From the NCBI GenBank assembly GCA_944392085.1, contig CALXVN010000005.1, positions 1 to 34,592 of the forward strand: DNA of 34,592 nucleotides, given 5' to 3'. A program made the position numbers and the translations under genes. Shown one piece after another: positions 8,529 to 16,203 of the stretch (the stretch's first letter is position 1; each line of letters begins with the position of its first letter). The notes beneath the pieces were generated by a model that did no database searches, had not been told where the DNA came from, and saw only the letters and a list, made by a program, of their open reading frames with translations. Origin of the DNA: an uncultured Clostridia bacterium. GTDB lineage: Bacteria > Bacillota > Clostridia > TANB77 > CAG-508.

Positions 8529-8762
8529 ATGTTAAAAAATCAAAATGGTATTACTTTAGTTGCATTAGTTATAACAATAGTTATATTAATTATATTAGCA
8601 ACAGTAGCTATTACATTTGCTTTTGGAGGAAATGGATTAATAACAAGAGCAGAACAAGCTCAAGATTTCCAAGCAAATGCTGATGCACAATTTAATGAAT
8701 TCACAACAAATACCACAACATTTATTAACAAAATATTAGAAAATGCCGGAATTACACAATAG
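8529..8762 (+). CDS. Very short type IV pilin-like protein, probable major pilin
   Basis: The 77-residue protein has a class III prepilin leader, MLKNQNG, cleaved before ITLVALVITIVILIILA. That leaves a mature protein of about 70 residues. Position 5 of the mature protein is Ala, not the usual Glu. After the helix, GGNGLITRAEQAQ matches a motif I recall in short clostridial pilin-like proteins. There is no room for the usual beta-sheet head domain. A very strong AAAGGAGG site and a terminator-like hairpin directly downstream (8814-8873) suggest high expression, as expected for a major subunit. Which of the three pilins in this operon is the main subunit is inferred, not shown. Confidence 0.8.
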   Translation: MLKNQNGITLVALVITIVILIILATVAITFAFGGNGLITRAEQAQDFQANADAQFNEFTTNTTTFINKILENAGITQ

Positions 8763-8813
8763 AATTTGAAAAAGTTTTAAACGGTTTAAAATTTCTTTAA
8801 ACTAAAATATTTA

Positions 8814-8873
8814 AGAGGTTATACAATTTAAATATAATTTAAAATATTTAATTATATTTTAAGTATGACCTCT
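8814..8873 (+). terminator. Terminator-like hairpin after the pilin gene
   Basis: AGAGGTTATAC (8814-8824) pairs over 11 positions, with one G-U, with GTATGACCTCT (8863-8873). An AT-rich inner helix extends it, and ATTTTAAAAT follows. Partial read-through would give more pilin mRNA than downstream mRNA. Confidence 0.6.
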
Positions 8874-8916
8874 ATTTTAAAATAAAATCTATTCTCATGG
8901 AGGAATACGAACAAAT

Positions 8917-9726
8917 ATGGATTACATATTATATGTACTAATATTTATTATAGGAGCATTATTTGGAAGCTTTTTTACACTAGCAGTATATAGAATTCCA
9001 ATTAGACAAGATATAACACATACTCGTTCTTATTGCCCAAAATGCAATCATAAATTGAAATTTTGGGATATGATACCAATAATAAGTTATATATTTTTAG
9101 GTGGAAAATGTAGATATTGCAATGAGAGAATAAGAATTAGATACTTATTATTAGAGGTTTTGTCTGGAATTATATTTGTAGTATTTGGAGCTTCAATAAA
9201 ATTAAGTATAGCTAATATTCAATATCAAACATTAGTATATTTTATTTTTGGAATATTATATATTGCTACTATATTCATTATAGCAGGAATTGATAAAGAA
9301 AATGTAAAAATAGAAAAGCCAGTTCTATTATTTGGCTTTATTTGTGTAGGAATATATATGATATATCTATATATAGTAGAAAATGATACTAATATGTATA
9401 GATATGTTATTTATCTAATATTATCATGCTTATTATTATTATTTAGCATTGGATACTTAAGAAAAAAAGGAAAGGATAGTTATACAACAGATATATTAAT
9501 ATTAATTATGTTTATGTTATTGTTTACATATGAAGTTGTATGTATATATACTGTAATTATTACATTGATTGCTATAGTTATTCATTCAATACTAAATAAA
9601 CTATATATATCAAAAAATAGATTTGTTAAAAAAATCAAAATGGAAAATGAAAAAATACCAGTAGGATTTTATTTATGTATATCAAATATAACTATTATGA
9701 TATTAATAAATTTTATAATTTTTTAG
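8917..9726 (+). CDS. pilD: Prepilin peptidase / N-methyltransferase (PilD-like)
   Basis: A polytopic membrane aspartic protease that removes prepilin leaders and methylates the new N-terminus. The 269 residues begin with the typical GALFGSFFTLAVYRIP. The zinc-binding cytoplasmic loop follows: CPKC near 40 and CRYC near 67, with RIRYLLLEVLSG. Candidate catalytic aspartates are in AGIDKEN (about 125) and YTTDILIL (about 191). The second site lacks the glycines of the usual GxGD motif. The GGAGG site and ATG at 8917 fit well. The adjacent pilin, two minor pilins and PilB-T-C are the obvious substrates and partners. Confidence 0.88.
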   Translation: MDYILYVLIFIIGALFGSFFTLAVYRIPIRQDITHTRSYCPKCNHKLKFWDMIPIISYIFLGGKCRYCNERIRIRYLLLEVLSGIIFVVFGASIKLSIANIQYQTLVYFIFGILYIATIFIIAGIDKENVKIEKPVLLFGFICVGIYMIYLYIVENDTNMYRYVIYLILSCLLLLFSIGYLRKKGKDSYTTDILILIMFMLLFTYEVVCIYTVIITLIAIVIHSILNKLYISKNRFVKKIKMENEKIPVGFYLCISNITIMILINFIIF

Positions 9727-9734
9727 GTGATAAA

Positions 9735-10154
9735 ATGAAAAATAAGCTAAAAAACAGAATAAGTTCAAATAAAGGTTTTACTATGCAAGATTTGATAATT
9801 GCATGTTTTATAATTATAGCTTTTGTAGGAATTATTTCTTCCTTAATGTATACAGTATATAAAACTAATATAAAAGCGAAATTAATGTCTCAAATGACTG
9901 TATATTCTGTAAAAATATTGGAAAATATTGATAAAATATCTTATGAAGAAGTTCAAACAAAAACAGCTCAAGAATATAAAAATGAATTTTCTATCCCAGA
10001 TGGATTTGATGTTCAAATTCAAATATCAAATTATGCTGAAAATTCTAATGCTTCAAATGATGTAATAAAAATTATTAATTTAAAATTATCATATACACTT
10101 GGAAATGAAACAGAAGAATTTGCAGTCACTAAACTAAAGATAAAAGAAATTTAA
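9735..10154 (+). CDS. Minor pilin / pseudopilin with a class III signal
   Basis: The start is taken as the ATG at 9735, with AGGTGA at 9725-9730. An earlier in-frame ATG at 9675 lies inside pilD and would bury the signal. The 139-residue protein has the leader KNKLKNRISSNKG, cut before FTMQDLIIACFIIIAFVGI, so residue 5 of the mature protein is Asp, a conservative change from Glu. The helix is followed by a small soluble domain with no recognised fold. It overlaps nothing and sits directly after pilD. It probably caps or initiates the pilus with the next minor pilin. Confidence 0.8.
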   Translation: MKNKLKNRISSNKGFTMQDLIIACFIIIAFVGIISSLMYTVYKTNIKAKLMSQMTVYSVKILENIDKISYEEVQTKTAQEYKNEFSIPDGFDVQIQISNYAENSNASNDVIKIINLKLSYTLGNETEEFAVTKLKIKEI

Positions 10155-10156
10155 AA

Positions 10157-10295
10157 CTTTTTTATCTAATAGGAAATTTCTACAAAATGTCCATTAGATA
10201 AAAAGGCTATAATCGCTATTGCCTTTGAGATTTCCGTATTATAGCCGTAAACTTAAATTGGCATGAACAAAGTAGTGACTAATATTACTTTGTTC
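10157..10295 (+). other. Non-coding stretch with three stem-loops between the minor pilin genes
   Basis: Stem 1: 10157-10170 pairs with 10193-10206 (14 pairs, one G-U). Stem 2: GGCTATAAT at 10205-10213 pairs with ATTATAGCC at 10238-10246. Stem 3: GAACAAAGTA at 10265-10274 pairs with TACTTTGTTC at 10286-10295. Stem 3 ends 19 bases before the next start codon. Stems 1 and 2 share two bases, so they may be partly exclusive. No known riboswitch core is recognised. It may be an RNA regulatory element or an mRNA processing/stability region. Confidence 0.5.
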
Positions 10296-10314
10296 TGGAA
10301 GGGAATGTGGTTAA

Positions 10315-10764
10315 GTGAAAAAAATAAAAAATAATAAAGGTATTACATTATTAGCTTTAATAGTATATATTACTATATTTATATTGGTTATAGGTGTAAT
10401 GACAACTATAAGTTCGTTTTTCTATGGGAATATGAAAAATGTAACTATTGAACCCAAATATGCTTCAGAATTTAACAAATTTACTATGTTTTTTGCTGTA
10501 GACATAAAGAATAACAAAGAAGCCACAGTGGAAAATAATTTAATAAAATTTAATGATGATTTGGTATATAAGTATGAAAATAATTGTATTTATAGAAATG
10601 ATTTATTGATAGCACAAAATATTTTAGATTGTAAATTTTCACTAAATGCTCCATATACAGTAAATTCAGTATCAAAAAACATTGTAAATGTATATATGAA
10701 GATAGGAAAATCAGAAGATAATTATTTTGAAGAAAATATTGATTTCACATTAAAGTATTGGTAA
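10315..10764 (+). CDS. Minor pilin / pseudopilin with a class III signal
   Basis: A GTG start at 10315 follows GGAAGGG at about 10297. The 149-residue protein has the basic leader VKKIKNNKG, cut before ITLLALIVYITIFILVIGVMT. Residue 5 of the mature protein is Ala, as in the short pilin. After the helix come about 110 residues of soluble domain (for example YKYENNCIYRNDLLIAQNILDCKF) with two cysteines that could form a disulphide. The tail NIDFTLKYW resembles the strand-rich ends of GspH/GspJ-type minor pilins, but I cannot assign a class. It lies just before pilB in the operon. Confidence 0.78.
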   Translation: MKKIKNNKGITLLALIVYITIFILVIGVMTTISSFFYGNMKNVTIEPKYASEFNKFTMFFAVDIKNNKEATVENNLIKFNDDLVYKYENNCIYRNDLLIAQNILDCKFSLNAPYTVNSVSKNIVNVYMKIGKSEDNYFEENIDFTLKYW

Positions 10765-10820
10765 TAATATTTATAAATTTGTAAAGAATAATATAGGTAA
10801 CTAATGAAAGGAGAGATTCT

Positions 10821-12446
10821 ATGGATTCTAAAAAAAGACAACCTTTAGGTATAGAATTAGTAAAGAGAGGTATTGTAACAGAAGAAGATATTGAGAGGGC
10901 ATTAGTCTATCAAAAGGCGGAGCCTAAAAAGAAAATAGGGGATATTTTAAATATATTAAGAGTATGTGATCCAAATGCATTAATAAAAGCTATGGGAGAA
11001 ATACTAGACGAAAAAGCAATATATCTTAAAGAAGCCGATATAAAAATAAATATGACAGATTATATTTCTTTAGATATAGCAAAACAATATAAAGCAATTC
11101 CATTTGATGAAACAAGTGGAAGAATCAAAGTATGTTTTGCAGATACATCAAATAGAAGAGCAGTTGAAACAGTTAGACTTTTATTATTAAATAAAGGCCT
11201 TATAATGGAAAAATATATTACATTTGAAACAAATGTTGATTTAATATTAAATTCATTAGGAGGAAGCAATGAAACTATAGATGTTAATGCAGATGTTTCT
11301 GGATTTATAGATAGTGTAATAAAAACTGCTATGGAGAAAAGAGCAAGTGACATTCACATTGAGCCAATGCAAGATGGATTAAGAGTAAGGTATAGAATAG
11401 ATGGTGTGTTAGTAAATGAGGCAAATGTAGGAAAAGAAAGAGAAGCACAAATTGTAGGAAGACTAAAAGCTATATCAAATATGCATCAAGAAAAACAAGA
11501 ATCTCAAGATGGTAGAATTATAATGTATCCAGATTATAATATACGTGTGTCATCACAAAAAAATATTTATGGAGAAAAATTCGTTTTAAGATTATTAAAA
11601 AAGAATGCAGATGTAAGATCAATTTTTGATTTAGGTTTTCCAGAAGATAAACAATTAGTAAAAGATTCTTTCAATAAGAAAAATAGTATAACAGTTGTTG
11701 CAGCTCCAACAGGAGAAGGTAAAACAACAACATTATATAGTATTATTGATTATCTAAATAGACCAGAAATAAATATAACAACAATAGAAGATCCAGTTGA
11801 AATTAGAATTGATGGATTAAATCAAATAGAAGTAGATTCAAAAATAACATTTGCAGATTCACTAAGAACGGTATTAAGACAAGATCCAGATATAATTCTA
11901 GTAGGAGAAATAAGAGATAGAGAAACAGCAGAAATAGCAATGCAAGCTGGACAAACAGGCCATTACGTATTATCAACAATTCATACTATAGATGCTATTG
12001 AAGTTATTACAAGACTAAGAAAAATGGGAGTATCAAATTATGATATTTCTGGAACACTTGCTACATCAGTATCACAAAGACTTGTAAGAAGATTATGTCC
12101 AAGCTGTGCAAAAGAAAGGGAATTTACTGACGAAGAAAAAAGAATAATAACCTCAATTGGTGAGAAGTACAATATAAAATATGATTTAGAAGGCAAAAAA
12201 ACCTATGATGCTGTAGGATGTAAAAAATGCAACAATACAGGTTATTATGGTAGAATAGGAATTTTTGAAATTTTAATAATAAATGATGAATTAAGAACTT
12301 TAATAGTTGATAATAAATCTTCAATAGAAATAAAGAATGCAGCTTTAAAAAATGGATACTTACCATTAATTATAGATGGTATTAACAAAATAATAAATGG
12401 AACAACAAATTTACAAGAATTAAATAATAAGCTTGCTATATATTAA
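10821..12446 (+). CDS. pilB: Pilus assembly ATPase PilB with N-terminal MshEN domain
   Basis: The hexameric cytoplasmic motor that drives pilin polymerisation. Of 541 residues, the first about 150 form an MshEN (T2SSE_N) domain with the pattern PLGIELVKRGIVTEED and LVYQ. In other bacteria this domain binds cyclic di-GMP. The ATPase core follows: Walker A APTGEGKTTTL at about 293-303 (Glu where Ser is common), the Asp box, Walker B ILVGEIRDRETAE, and the His box STIHT. A four-cysteine zinc motif, CPSC near 425 and CKKC near 466, is typical of PilB/GspE and absent from PilT. AAAGGAGAG precedes the ATG. PilT follows 19 bases later. Confidence 0.93.
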   Translation: MDSKKRQPLGIELVKRGIVTEEDIERALVYQKAEPKKKIGDILNILRVCDPNALIKAMGEILDEKAIYLKEADIKINMTDYISLDIAKQYKAIPFDETSGRIKVCFADTSNRRAVETVRLLLLNKGLIMEKYITFETNVDLILNSLGGSNETIDVNADVSGFIDSVIKTAMEKRASDIHIEPMQDGLRVRYRIDGVLVNEANVGKEREAQIVGRLKAISNMHQEKQESQDGRIIMYPDYNIRVSSQKNIYGEKFVLRLLKKNADVRSIFDLGFPEDKQLVKDSFNKKNSITVVAAPTGEGKTTTLYSIIDYLNRPEINITTIEDPVEIRIDGLNQIEVDSKITFADSLRTVLRQDPDIILVGEIRDRETAEIAMQAGQTGHYVLSTIHTIDAIEVITRLRKMGVSNYDISGTLATSVSQRLVRRLCPSCAKEREFTDEEKRIITSIGEKYNIKYDLEGKKTYDAVGCKKCNNTGYYGRIGIFEILIINDELRTLIVDNKSSIEIKNAALKNGYLPLIIDGINKIINGTTNLQELNNKLAIY

Positions 12447-12465
12447 TATAAAATGGAGGTAACCA

Positions 12466-13584
12466 ATGATAGATATAGATAAAGTTTTAAAAACAGCATT
12501 AGAAAAGGATGCTTCAGATGTTCATTTGATTTATGGGTTAAAGCCAATATTAAGAATAAGAAGAGATTTAATAGAATATGAATGTGATTCGAATTTGGTA
12601 GAAGAAGATATGTATGAAATATATGACTACTTTGTTAGAGGAAATATTGATAAAGATAGAGTATTTAAAGAAACAAAAAAATTAGATACATCATTTGAAT
12701 TTGAAAATATTCGTTTAAGAGTAAATATCTCGCTTTCAAATGAGATTCCAATATTTACTATGAGACTTATAAAAAATGAACTCCCTAAGTATGAAGATTT
12801 AGGAGTACCAGATATAGTAAGAAGAATGACATATCAACCACAAGGATTAATGTTAGTAACAGGAAAAACTAATTCTGGTAAAACAACAACTTTAAATGCG
12901 TTGATAAATGAAATAAATGAAAACCAAAATAAAAAAATACTTACATTAGAAAATCCAGTAGAGTATAAGCATACAAGTAAAAAATCTGTTATTGTACAAA
13001 AAGAAATTGGTGCAGGTAGAGATTGTTTAACTTTTAGCGATGGAGTTAAAAATTCACTAAGAGAAGATTGTGATATATTAGTTATAGGAGAGATTAGAGA
13101 TAGAGAAACTATGGATGCAGCAATTGAAACAGCTGAAGCAGGACATTTGGTTATAGGAACACTTCATACAAAATCTTGTGCAGAAACAATAGACAGAATG
13201 GTAAACTTTTACGAGGTAAGAGATCAGCAAACAATAAAATATTTAATATCATCTCTTTTAAAATTAGTAATTTCACAAAGATTATTACCTTCAAAAAAAG
13301 GAGATTTAGTTTTAGTTCCAGAGGTAATGGTAGTAGATAATATAGTTTCAGGTATTATAAGAAAAGAAAAAATAAGTGTATCTGAAATAGAAGATGCTAT
13401 ACAAAGTAATTTAGAAAAGGGAAGTATAGGATTAATAAACTCAATTGCTGAGCTATTTGTAAATGATATAATAACATTAGATCAAGCAAAAGCTCAAATA
13501 GAAGAGAAAAACATTGAAACATTAAATAGAACTATTATGCAACTAAAAATAAAAAAAGATAAAACTAATAGGATAGAGCAGTAA
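12466..13584 (+). CDS. pilT: Pilus retraction ATPase PilT
   Basis: The 372-residue hexameric motor depolymerises pili and so powers twitching motility or DNA uptake. An N-terminal PilT-type start (VLKTALEKDASDVHLIYGLKPILRI) is followed by Walker A GKTNSGKTTTL at about 133-143. That motif has Lys and Asn at positions usually Pro and Gly. The core continues with Walker B LVIGEIRDRETMDAAIE, His box GTLHTKS, and ETIDRMVNFY in place of the usual IDRFP-like segment. It lacks PilB's cysteine motif and MshEN domain, which supports PilT over a second PilB. GGAGGT precedes the ATG. Confidence 0.9.
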   Translation: MIDIDKVLKTALEKDASDVHLIYGLKPILRIRRDLIEYECDSNLVEEDMYEIYDYFVRGNIDKDRVFKETKKLDTSFEFENIRLRVNISLSNEIPIFTMRLIKNELPKYEDLGVPDIVRRMTYQPQGLMLVTGKTNSGKTTTLNALINEINENQNKKILTLENPVEYKHTSKKSVIVQKEIGAGRDCLTFSDGVKNSLREDCDILVIGEIRDRETMDAAIETAEAGHLVIGTLHTKSCAETIDRMVNFYEVRDQQTIKYLISSLLKLVISQRLLPSKKGDLVLVPEVMVVDNIVSGIIRKEKISVSEIEDAIQSNLEKGSIGLINSIAELFVNDIITLDQAKAQIEEKNIETLNRTIMQLKIKKDKTNRIEQ

Positions 13585-13602
13585 TTTAGAAAGGAGGAAG
13601 AA

Positions 13603-14958
13603 ATGCCAGAATATATTTATAGAGCAGTAACTTCAAAAGGTCAAATTGTAAGAAATAGAGTTGAAGATGTAAATAGAAATACATTAATTAAAAAATTAAA
13701 AAATAATGATTTATTACCAATAAGTATTGTTCAAGTAAGTTATACAGCTAAAAAGAATAAAGTAAATAGAAGAAATATGATGGATATTGATGACATAATG
13801 AAACAGGCGGATTCAGCAAATATTTTACAGGGAAGAGCTATTGCTAAACCATCTATGAAAGAAAGAGTAAATTTAGCATTAGCAAGAGATGAGAAGGTTA
13901 CAACAAGAGACGTTATTATTTTTACGCAAAATTTTTATTTACTAAAAAAAGCTAATTTTAATAACATACATGCACTAAGTACTATAATAGATAGTACGGA
14001 AAACTTAACATTAAGAGGCATTTTACAAGATATATTAGCAGGAGTTGAAGCAGGAGAATATATGTATACCACAATGGAATACTATTCAAATATATTTCCA
14101 TATATATATATAAATATGATAAAAGTAGGGGAACTATCAGGCTCACTTACTAAATCATTAGAGCAAGCAGTGAAATATTTGGAAGACTCAGATGATATTA
14201 ATTCAAGATTAAGAAAAATAATAATACCAAATGTATTACAATTAGTAGCAATTTTAGGAATATTAATATTTGGTGTTGCATATATCATACCACTAATTCA
14301 GGAAACATTTGCAGCAGTAGGAACTAGCCAAACTTTACCAGGTCCAACTTTATGGTTTTTAAGCTTTGTTGATGGTTTTAGTAAAATTTGGTATATACCC
14401 GTTATGATAATTGCAGGAGTTGTTGCAATAGTTATAACATATATAAATACTCCAAAGGGAAAATATAATTTTCACTATTTTAAATATAAAATGCCTATAT
14501 TTGGAAAACTAATATATGCAATAGATTTTTCGAGATTTATGAGAGCTATGCTCTTAAACCTTGAAAATGGAATGAGAATTCAAGATTCCTTAGAAGTAAG
14601 TAAATCAATAGTAAAAAATTATGTATTACTATCTATAATAGAAACAGCTATTAATAATATTTTAATAGGTGCATCATGGATAGAACCTTTTGAAAATTCA
14701 GGATTATCATCTTCAATGCAAACAGAAATGCTAAAAATAGGTATGGAAACAGATTTACCAGAAATGATGAGAAAATTAGTTGAATATATGGATATTGATA
14801 TAAATAATTTAATGCAAAAAGTAATGGCAGTATTGCCTCAAGTTGTATATTCGATAGTCGGAATATTCTTAATATTCCTTGTAGTAATAATAATTGTACC
14901 TTGTGTACAACTTTATATGGGTACTTGGGTATTTGATGCAGTTGATTTACCAGTGTAA
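13603..14958 (+). CDS. pilC: Pilus inner-membrane platform protein PilC (GspF family)
   Basis: The polytopic protein at the pilus base on which PilB and PilT act. The 451 residues begin with PEYIYRAVTSKGQIVRN, typical of PilC/GspF N-termini. Two GspF domains follow (about 105-225 and 305-430), with NMIKVGELSGSLTKSLEQ in the first and MLKIGMETDLPEMM at the matching place in the second. Membrane helices lie near 205-225, 265-285 and 410-435. About 50 residues rich in Lys/Asn/Arg between the start and the first domain are less conserved. GGAGG precedes the ATG. It is the last pilus gene, closed by the hairpin at 14962-15007. Confidence 0.92.
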   Translation: MPEYIYRAVTSKGQIVRNRVEDVNRNTLIKKLKNNDLLPISIVQVSYTAKKNKVNRRNMMDIDDIMKQADSANILQGRAIAKPSMKERVNLALARDEKVTTRDVIIFTQNFYLLKKANFNNIHALSTIIDSTENLTLRGILQDILAGVEAGEYMYTTMEYYSNIFPYIYINMIKVGELSGSLTKSLEQAVKYLEDSDDINSRLRKIIIPNVLQLVAILGILIFGVAYIIPLIQETFAAVGTSQTLPGPTLWFLSFVDGFSKIWYIPVMIIAGVVAIVITYINTPKGKYNFHYFKYKMPIFGKLIYAIDFSRFMRAMLLNLENGMRIQDSLEVSKSIVKNYVLLSIIETAINNILIGASWIEPFENSGLSSSMQTEMLKIGMETDLPEMMRKLVEYMDIDINNLMQKVMAVLPQVVYSIVGIFLIFLVVIIIVPCVQLYMGTWVFDAVDLPV

Positions 14959-14961
14959 AAA

Positions 14962-15007
14962 AATACTATTCATACAGTAGATAGTTATAAACTGTTTGAA
15001 TAGTATT
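14962..15007 (+). terminator. Terminator at the end of the pilus operon
   Basis: AATACTATTCATACAG (14962-14977) pairs imperfectly with CTGTTTGAATAGTATT (14992-15007), followed by ATTTTAATATT. It starts just after the pilC stop. Confidence 0.75.
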
Positions 15008-15091
15008 ATTTTAATATTCTATTTACTAAAATTATATGTAATAATATATGTAAATTTGTTTAACAAATATAAGAAAGGATTGAGATTAAGT

Positions 15092-15967
15092 TTGAAGATA
15101 GGAATAGATTTAGGTGGAAGTCATATAGGAATTGGTGTATTAGATGATAACAATAATATAATTACAAAAATAGAAAAAGATATAGTAAAAACGCATGATA
15201 TAAAAAATAAAATTATGGATTATATTGATGAAAATATAAAAAAAATTATAAACAAGTATGAAATAGAATTAATAGGAATAGCTGTTCCAGGAACACCTAA
15301 AAAGTTAGTTGCAGAGAATGTATTTAATTTAGGAATAGAAAAAATGGATTTTTCTAAAATAGCTAATAAATATAATATTTCACTAAAAATACAAAATGAC
15401 TCAAAAGCAGCAGGATTAGCAGAAAAACAATGCGGATCTTTAAAAAATTATAAAGATGCAGTATTTTTATGTCTAGGAACAGGGATAGGCTCAGCAGTTT
15501 TTCTAAATAATAATCTATTAGTAGCCAATAAAAATGTGGGATTTGAATTAGGGCATATGATAATAGATAAAAATGGTTTGCAATGTAATTGTGGCAAAAA
15601 AGGATGTTTTGAAACTTATTGTTCTATTAAAAGATTTAAAGAAAATATAAGTAAAATTTTAAATATAGATGACATTTCACCAAAAGAATTAATAAGTAAA
15701 ATCATAGAAGAAAATAATATAGAAATTCAAGGATTAATCAATGAATATATAGAAAATTTAATAATTGGTTTATCTAATATAATAGATATATTTGAGCCAG
15801 AAGCTATTTGTATTGGTGGAAGTTTTGTGTTTTTTAAAGATATTTTTTATGAAGAATTGATTGAGGAAATGAATAAAAGAAAATACGTGTTTAATAAAAA
15901 TAGTATTCCAGAAATAGTATTAGCTGAGTTAAAAAATGACGCAGGGATAATAGGTTCAGTTTTATAA
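15092..15967 (+). CDS. ROK-family sugar kinase (glucokinase-like)
   Basis: A cytoplasmic ATP-dependent sugar kinase of the ROK family. The start is taken as TTG at 15092, with AAAGGA at 15074-15079, giving KIGIDLGGSHIGIGV at the N-terminus. The longer ATG start at 14996 would begin inside the pilus-operon terminator and add a hydrophobic stretch foreign to the family. About 291 residues. Visible features: phosphate-binding DLGGS, catalytic-region QNDSKAAGLAE, GTGIGSAVF, the ELGHM histidine, and the ROK zinc motif CNCGKKGC followed by FETYCS. Substrate (glucose, N-acetylmannosamine or other) cannot be set from sequence. Its neighbours are unrelated. No DNA-binding domain is present, so it is a kinase and not a ROK repressor. 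Confidence 0.87.
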   Translation: MKIGIDLGGSHIGIGVLDDNNNIITKIEKDIVKTHDIKNKIMDYIDENIKKIINKYEIELIGIAVPGTPKKLVAENVFNLGIEKMDFSKIANKYNISLKIQNDSKAAGLAEKQCGSLKNYKDAVFLCLGTGIGSAVFLNNNLLVANKNVGFELGHMIIDKNGLQCNCGKKGCFETYCSIKRFKENISKILNIDDISPKELISKIIEENNIEIQGLINEYIENLIIGLSNIIDIFEPEAICIGGSFVFFKDIFYEELIEEMNKRKYVFNKNSIPEIVLAELKNDAGIIGSVL

Positions 15968-15969
15968 AT

Positions 15970-15998
15970 TTGACAAAAATGAAAAAAGATAGTATAAT
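15970..15998 (+). promoter_or_regulatory. Consensus sigma-A promoter of the RNA cassette upstream of rnjA
   Basis: TTGACA (15970-15975), a 17-base spacer, and TATAAT (15993-15998): both boxes perfect. It begins immediately after the ROK kinase stop and has no good coding region downstream. Confidence 0.85.
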
Positions 15999-16004
15999 AA
16001 TTTA

Positions 16005-16203
16005 CAGTTGTTACCAAAATAGGTAAAGAAGAGATTTATATATAAAAATATATTATAGCATTGTAAATTATTGAACGGATAAAAAAATATAAAAATATAT
16101 AGATATGCTTGAGCGGGAATATAGAAGCATGTTATATATTATTTTGCCAATATATCAATTTTTATCTAAAAAGTAGTTTATAGTATTATAGACTACTTTT
16201 ACT
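16005..16203 (+). ncRNA. Candidate small structured RNA, family not recognised
   Basis: About 200 bases run from a perfect promoter to a strong hairpin (16169-16200). Internal pairings include TTTACA near 16001 with TGTAAA near 16062, and TTACC with GGTAA at about 16011-16025. GATAAAAA near 16078 can pair with TTTTTATC near 16159, enclosing ATGCTT/AAGCAT at about 16105-16130. This gives two domains plus a terminator. There is no open frame with a ribosome site. It does not show motifs of tmRNA, RNase P, SRP RNA, T-box or common riboswitches. It could instead be a regulated leader of rnjA, but the terminator and the roughly 290 further bases before rnjA argue for a separate transcript. Confidence 0.5.
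16169..16200 (+). terminator. Strong hairpin closing the RNA cassette
   Basis: AAAAGTAGTTTATA (16169-16182) pairs over 14 positions, with one G-U, with TATAGACTACTTTT (16187-16200) around a GTAT loop. The T-run is part of the stem, so it could work on either strand. Confidence 0.65.

Noticed and set aside
10157..10310. Cyclic di-GMP riboswitch (GEMM-I or class II) in the pilus operon
   Set aside because: Structure and location are suggestive, but the conserved aptamer cores I know are not present.
14996..15091. Longer N-terminus for the ROK kinase
   Set aside because: The start would lie inside the terminator stem after pilC, and the extra residues are absent from the family; TTG at 15092 fits the conserved KIGIDLGG start.
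16005..16203. T-box, tmRNA, SRP RNA or RNase P RNA upstream of rnjA
   Set aside because: None of their core motifs is visible in either strand.
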